Shown: positions 5,218 to 9,023 of the stretch, piece by piece
Numbering within the stretch: position 1 is the stretch's first letter
How the letters are laid out: every line of letters starts with the position of its first letter
Assembly: GCA_024409025.1 (NCBI GenBank)
Contig: JAKSUM010000035.1
Location: 1-9,023 of the forward strand
Origin: a bacterium
GTDB lineage: Bacteria; Vulcanimicrobiota; CADAWZ01
Reading direction: 5' to 3'
Length of the DNA stretch: 9,023 nucleotides
Program-made: the position numbers and the translations under genes
The notes under the pieces: model-generated
Seen by the model: only the letters and a program-made list of their open reading frames with translations
Databases searched by the model: none
What the model was told of the DNA's origin: nothing

Positions 5218-6954
5218 GTGAAAAAGCTTTTTTCCGCATGCTTTATTTTTGCCTGCTTAATCCTTATGTCCGGCGGGATTGCAGTGTCTTCTGATAAGGT
5301 CTTGCTCGATGATTCACCGGATTGCGAGATTGTTGTTGAAATATCAGGGTCTTCTATTGCGTCTTTTAGGAATATATCATCATCTGCTTCCGATGCCGGA
5401 ATGTCTGTTATGGAGAACAGCCCGTATTCTGCTGATTCCGGCATAATGCTTGTTAAAACAAGGACTGCTGATGCTGATAAGACTATAAAAGCCCTTGAAA
5501 AACTTCCTGGAGTCGTTCATGCCGAGAAGAACTGTATATATAGGGCTTTCAAGGCGCCTAACGATCCTAAATACAGATATCAGTGGAATCTGAAAAAAAT
5601 AAATATGGACAGGGCTTGGAGGCTTTCTACGGGCAAAGGCGTGAAGGTAGCCGTCATTGACACGGGGATTGCCTACGGAAATTCAGGAAGATTCGTGAGG
5701 CTTGAGGATTTTGACAGGGCGTCATTTGCCGATCCGTTTAATTTTATAACCAATACCACTGATGCTTTTGACGATAACGGACATGGATCACATGTGGCAG
5801 GCACTATAGCACAGTCAACAAATAATTCAAAGGGAGTTGCCGGAATTGCATTCAATGCCGTGCTTATGCCTGTTAAAGTGCTTGACGAGAATGGTAATGG
5901 CAGTCTTGCCGATATTGCTGAAGGTGTTAAATATGCTGCTGCCCATGGAGCAAAGGTGATAAATCTTAGTCTTGGCGGTCCTACCGGAAGCAGGATTCTT
6001 GAAAATGCCTGCAGATATGCCAGAAGCAAGGGATGCGTTATTGTATGCGCTGCCGGAAATGACGGCTCTGAAAGTCCTAATTATCCTGCCGCATATGAAT
6101 CATGCATATCCGTATCCGCAGTAAGATATGACAATAAGCTTGCTCCCTATTCTTCAAGAGGCAAATATATTGATATAGCAGCACCTGGCGGAGATATGGG
6201 CGTAGATCAGAATAAGGATGGCTGTCCTGACGGCATTATGCAGAATACCATAAAGAGAGGTCATCCTGAAGAGCAGGAATATGCCCTCTATCAGGGGACT
6301 TCCATGGCTGCCCCCCATGTCGCCGGGACCGCTGCTCTTATGATGGCTGCTGGCATTAAAAATCCTGCCGATGTCGAAGCGGCTCTTAAAGAGACGGCTT
6401 TTAAAAGAGGATTGAAGCTTGGAGAAGGATATGGGGCTGGTATTCTTGATGCTGGGGCAGCAGTTGCAAAGGCAAGGAGTCTGTCATGCGGGGCTTCATC
6501 TTTTGGGATTCCTGAAGGTTTTCCTAATCCTTTATTCCCGTTTATTGCCGCTGTCCTCTCTATTTTTGCCATAAGGCGCTTTTCTGGAAATGCAAAGCAT
6601 ATTGAGGAATATACGTCCTCTTTACCGTTTGTTGCCGGAATTGCCGCAGGAGCTTATGCAATGTCTTTAATTCCGCTCTCTTTGATGCCTGATTTGGCTG
6701 CTTCTGCCGTTTTATGCGCGGCTCTGCCTATTTCTCTGATGTTTGTTTCGATTCCTTTCAGGGGAATACGGAGGTTTTCATCCGGATTTGCAGTGGGCTT
6801 TGCTTCGCTGTTGGCCTCATCCGTCTTTGATGGCGGCAGCCGGATTTCAGCATTTGCTGATTTGTCAGGCTTTAATTGTGTTTGGATTGCCGCTAATGCG
6901 TCAATAGCTTTTATTTCTGCCGCATTTTTTATAAGATTTTCGCCAGAAAAGTAA
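5218..6954 (+). CDS. Subtilisin-like S8 serine protease with prodomain and C-terminal membrane helices
   Basis: A secreted endoprotease of 578 residues. Residues 1-25 are a signal peptide. Residues about 37-110 form an inhibitor-I9-like prodomain ending PGVVHAEKNCIYRA. The catalytic domain spans about 120-420, with D148 (VAVIDTG), H189 (NGHGSHVAGT), oxyanion N281 (AAGND) and S362 (GTSMAAPHVAGT). A DQNKDGCPDG loop at 330-339 looks like a calcium-binding DxNxDG motif. Residues 437-573 hold about four or five hydrophobic segments (near 439-453, 470-487, 493-512, 523-535, 553-573), an unusual polytopic tail that would tether the enzyme to the membrane. The start is GTG 5218 because GGAGG (5206-5210) precedes it by seven bases and the signal peptide begins there; an upstream TTG at 5143 lacks such a site. 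It is the first gene of the protease operon. Substrates are unknown. Confidence 0.93.
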   Translation: MKKLFSACFIFACLILMSGGIAVSSDKVLLDDSPDCEIVVEISGSSIASFRNISSSASDAGMSVMENSPYSADSGIMLVKTRTADADKTIKALEKLPGVVHAEKNCIYRAFKAPNDPKYRYQWNLKKINMDRAWRLSTGKGVKVAVIDTGIAYGNSGRFVRLEDFDRASFADPFNFITNTTDAFDDNGHGSHVAGTIAQSTNNSKGVAGIAFNAVLMPVKVLDENGNGSLADIAEGVKYAAAHGAKVINLSLGGPTGSRILENACRYARSKGCVIVCAAGNDGSESPNYPAAYESCISVSAVRYDNKLAPYSSRGKYIDIAAPGGDMGVDQNKDGCPDGIMQNTIKRGHPEEQEYALYQGTSMAAPHVAGTAALMMAAGIKNPADVEAALKETAFKRGLKLGEGYGAGILDAGAAVAKARSLSCGASSFGIPEGFPNPLFPFIAAVLSIFAIRRFSGNAKHIEEYTSSLPFVAGIAAGAYAMSLIPLSLMPDLAASAVLCAALPISLMFVSIPFRGIRRFSSGFAVGFASLLASSVFDGGSRISAFADLSGFNCVWIAANASIAFISAAFFIRFSPEK

Positions 6955-6968
6955 TTCCGGAGGTTTAT

Positions 6969-7184
6969 GTGAAGAAATTTAAGGGCATTGCTGTAAAAAG
7001 TGATATCGAAGGAGGCGTGTGGCTGCTTAAATGCGATGACGGCAAGACTTATCAGATTAGCGGGCATTATGATAATCTTGCTGATGGCGCCAGGGTCTCT
7101 GTAATTGGAAGTATAGATAGGGCAATTATGGGCTTTGCTATGGCTGGTCCTGTCATTAAGGCGGAGAAAATTTCCGCCATCTGA
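6969..7184 (+). CDS. Small beta-rich protein, DUF5818/OB-like
   Basis: A 71-residue protein that starts at GTG 6969 with CGGAGG (6958-6963) five bases upstream; the overlapping ATG at 6967 is followed at once by a stop, so GTG is the start. The sequence reads as successive beta strands, GVWLLKCDDGKTYQISG, then a helix turn DNLADGARVSVIGSID and a final strand. The D-D-G-K-x-Y and G-x-x-V-x-V-x-G pattern resembles small OB-like barrel families such as DUF5818; this is recall, not a search result. There is no signal peptide, so it is probably cytoplasmic. It lies 14 bases after the protease gene and 14 before the S41 gene, which implies one transcript. Role unknown. Confidence 0.75.
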   Translation: MKKFKGIAVKSDIEGGVWLLKCDDGKTYQISGHYDNLADGARVSVIGSIDRAIMGFAMAGPVIKAEKISAI

Positions 7185-7198
7185 ATGGAAGTGGTTGT

Positions 7199-8548
7199 AT
7201 GAATTCAAAGACATTTTCTATCGCTGTCTTTATTCTTTTGTTTGTTTTTTCGTCATCCTTATGTATTGCCGATGAAAAAAAGGACAGGCATGAGCATCCG
7301 GACTATAAAAAAATTCTGTCTGATTCAAATGGGCTTGGCTTTGATCCTGATAATGAGATATTTTACAGAATTAATAATATCATTATGCATCAGTTCTACG
7401 GAAAGCCGTCTGAAAAAGAGCTTGCTGATTCAATAGTAAAAGAGCTTGGAACTCTCTCTGCTGCCGCCAATAAAAATAATCCTCTTGATGGAAGGTCCTT
7501 TGAAAAGCCTTCAGAGGTTTTTGAGGCCGCTCTTGCTTCTGATTTCGGCATTAAGTCAAATATTGTCAAATATGCGTGCGTTTGCGGGCTGTTTAAGGGA
7601 ACAGGCGATCCTTATTCCGCTTTCCTTACTCCTGCGGAGTACTCGTCTATGATGGAATCCCTGCAGGCTGTCGATTTTGCGGGCATAGGGATTTACCTTG
7701 AAATTGACAAGGACAATGACAATATGCTGACCGTTATAGAGCCTATTGAAAATACTCCTTCATGGAGGGCCGGAATTCAGGCTGGTGATGTTATAACGGA
7801 GATTGACGGCGAATCGACCAAGGGGCTTGATATTGATATGTGCTCTTCCAGATTGAGAGGACCTAGAGGAACCTCTGTAGTGCTTTCTATCAGGAGAAAA
7901 GGATTTTCAGGTCTTAGAAAGTATAAGATAACAAGGGATATTATAACTGCCCAGACTGTCAGCTCAAAGGTTCTTGATTCCGGCGTCGGCTATATAAGAA
8001 TAAGAAGCTTCGGAAGAAAGACAGGATCTGATTTTCGAAAAGCATTTTCTTCTATTGAAGGGGAAAAAAATAAAGGACTGATAATAGATTTGAGGAATAA
8101 CGGCGGAGGATATGTCAATGCCGCTATTGCAATATCTGGGCTTTTTATGAAAAAGGGCGCTCCTATAATATCCATTAAAAACAGAGACGGAAAGACCGCT
8201 CCAAAAGCTTCGGAACTCGACATTCATTATGATATTCCAGTAGTGATACTCATCAATAAGTATTCTGCAAGCGCCTCGGAGATCACGGCAGGAGCATTTC
8301 AGGATTATGGAAGGGCAAGGATAATAGGCGACAAGAGCTTTGGAAAAGGATCGATTCAGAATCTTCTTCCATTGAGAGATGGATCCGCTTTCAAGGTTAC
8401 TGTGGCCCATTATTGTACACCTAATGGCAGGGATATTGATAAAAAAGGAATAATGCCGGATGAGTGTATTGATATGGGATCTACTAAAATAGGCTCGCCT
8501 GATGATGCTCAGCTGAAAAGGGCGGAAGATTTTCTTCTCGGAAAATAA
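7199..8548 (+). CDS. S41-family C-terminal processing peptidase with PDZ domain (CtpA/Prc type)
   Basis: A 449-residue serine protease that trims or degrades envelope proteins, recognising their C-termini through a PDZ domain. A signal peptide occupies about 1-24 (cleavage near CIA-DE; the Cys is not in a good lipobox). After a helical region (50-155) comes the PDZ domain at about 158-245 (GIGIYLEID, AGIQAGDVITEIDGEST). The catalytic domain covers about 250-445, with the Ser-Lys dyad S358 (YSASASEITAGAFQDYG) and K383, and Q387 nearby (SFGKGSIQ); the 25-residue Ser-Lys spacing matches CtpB. GDPYSAFLTP at 136-145 is typical of the family. ATG 7199 has GGAAG (7187-7191) seven bases upstream. It is the third gene of the operon with the S8 protease. 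This resembles SpoIVB/CtpB-type cascades in having paired proteases, but no direct link is shown. Confidence 0.93.
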   Translation: MNSKTFSIAVFILLFVFSSSLCIADEKKDRHEHPDYKKILSDSNGLGFDPDNEIFYRINNIIMHQFYGKPSEKELADSIVKELGTLSAAANKNNPLDGRSFEKPSEVFEAALASDFGIKSNIVKYACVCGLFKGTGDPYSAFLTPAEYSSMMESLQAVDFAGIGIYLEIDKDNDNMLTVIEPIENTPSWRAGIQAGDVITEIDGESTKGLDIDMCSSRLRGPRGTSVVLSIRRKGFSGLRKYKITRDIITAQTVSSKVLDSGVGYIRIRSFGRKTGSDFRKAFSSIEGEKNKGLIIDLRNNGGGYVNAAIAISGLFMKKGAPIISIKNRDGKTAPKASELDIHYDIPVVILINKYSASASEITAGAFQDYGRARIIGDKSFGKGSIQNLLPLRDGSAFKVTVAHYCTPNGRDIDKKGIMPDECIDMGSTKIGSPDDAQLKRAEDFLLGK

Positions 8549-8560
8549 CGGGAGTTTTTT

Positions 8561-9023
8561 TTGAACAGTACTGCGATTTTATTTAGAAGAACGGCTTTTA
8601 ACAGATATTCTCTTCCTCTTCTTATGGGGATAGTCGAGCAGGCCGCTCCGGATTTTCCTGTTTATGTTATGGATTCTCCTTCTTCTGCAGGTGATTTTCT
8701 TAAAATATATAAGAATATAGTCATTGCTTATTCTTTTACGACGCTGCAGCTGATGAAGAATATTGAAGAGATCGCTTTTTTGAAGAAAAGCTGCAATACT
8801 ATTCATTTTATAGCGGGCGGACCTCATGCGACTGCCGATCCGGAAGGGACTCTTGCCGCTGGCTTCGACTGCGTATTTGTCGGTGAGGGGGAGAGGACTC
8901 TCTCGGATTTTATACTTAAACTTTCTTCCGGAGAGGATGTTTTTGCGAAAAAGATATGGATTGACGAAGAGCCTGAGCCTGTTTGTCTTGACGGCTATTT
9001 TCCGGCATCTAAAAGGCATAGTC
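8561..9023 (+). CDS. B12-binding/radical-SAM protein, N-terminal part (cut by window end)
   Basis: A frame starting at TTG 8561 runs off the window after 154 codons. CGGGAG (8549-8554) precedes the TTG by six bases, and the gap from the S41 stop is 12 bases, so it is co-transcribed. The fold is a cobalamin-binding Rossmann domain: GGPHATADPEGTL at 86-98 and VFVGEGERTLSDF at 105-117 are signature segments of B12-dependent radical-SAM enzymes. The ending LDGYFPASKRHS corresponds to the linker that normally leads into the radical-SAM Cx3Cx2C core, which lies beyond the edge. It most resembles the MJ_1487-type (TIGR04013) subgroup by recall. Such enzymes carry out methylations or rearrangements with B12 and S-adenosylmethionine; the substrate here is unknown. 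The lack of a signal peptide places it in the cytoplasm. Its presence beside two envelope proteases is unexplained. Confidence 0.8.
   Translation, partial: MNSTAILFRRTAFNRYSLPLLMGIVEQAAPDFPVYVMDSPSSAGDFLKIYKNIVIAYSFTTLQLMKNIEEIAFLKKSCNTIHFIAGGPHATADPEGTLAAGFDCVFVGEGERTLSDFILKLSSGEDVFAKKIWIDEEPEPVCLDGYFPASKRHS

Noticed and set aside
7160..7178. GGCGGA/TCCGCC hairpin near the end of the 71-residue gene as a terminator
   Set aside because: It lies inside the coding sequence before the stop, has no T-tract, and the next gene is only 14 bases further on with its own ribosome binding site.
6654..7214. Minus-strand 186-codon frame across the protease end and small gene
   Set aside because: It overlaps two plus-strand genes in an operon with clear ribosome binding sites; its composition is that of an antisense shadow.
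8579..9019. Minus-strand 146-codon frame at the right end
   Set aside because: It is antisense to the B12-binding domain, whose signature motifs GGPHATADP and VGEGERT are on the plus strand; the antisense product is Arg/Lys-rich without a domain.

Overview
The window joins two stretches of DNA that look as though they have different origins, with the change at about 3.9 kb. It reads like part of a metagenome-type contig. Bases 1-3900 resemble accessory DNA of a low-GC Gram-positive (Clostridia-like) bacterium. This part holds the last codons of a probable beta-CASP/MBL hydrolase, a tyrosine integrase lacking its usual N-terminus, an XRE-type regulator overlapping a zinc-ribbon/TPR gene by one base, a two-helix membrane protein with a PH-like cytoplasmic domain, a strong intrinsic terminator, and the front part of an unrecognised protein that may carry a frameshift and that breaks off near 3900.

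From about 3924 to the end the DNA is different. Arginine is written almost only as AGA/AGG, whereas left-arm genes use CGN in about half of cases. Several starts are GTG or TTG behind good GGAG-type ribosome binding sites. The genes form a compact exported-proteolysis cluster. A signal-peptide TPR protein runs leftward from a divergent promoter region (5067-5217). Rightward, with 12-14 base gaps, lie a membrane-anchored S8 subtilisin-like protease, a 71-residue small beta-rich protein, an S41 C-terminal processing peptidase with a PDZ domain, and a B12-binding/radical-SAM protein cut by the window edge. The phylum of the right arm cannot be fixed from sequence alone. The exported TPR, S41 and calcium-motif S8 proteins suggest a Gram-negative-type or candidate-phylum bacterium, but this is inference.

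The left genes other than the integrase (1261-3920) could be a small uncharacterised cargo module of an integrative element: regulator, zinc-ribbon TPR adaptor, membrane PH-like protein and a larger protein that is only partly present. The right genes could act together in the envelope, with two serine proteases and a TPR scaffold. The main caution is the 3.9-kb junction, which may be an assembly chimera or a true insertion boundary. No tRNA, rRNA, CRISPR array or insertion sequence was seen, and no gene-free stretch exceeds 300 bases.
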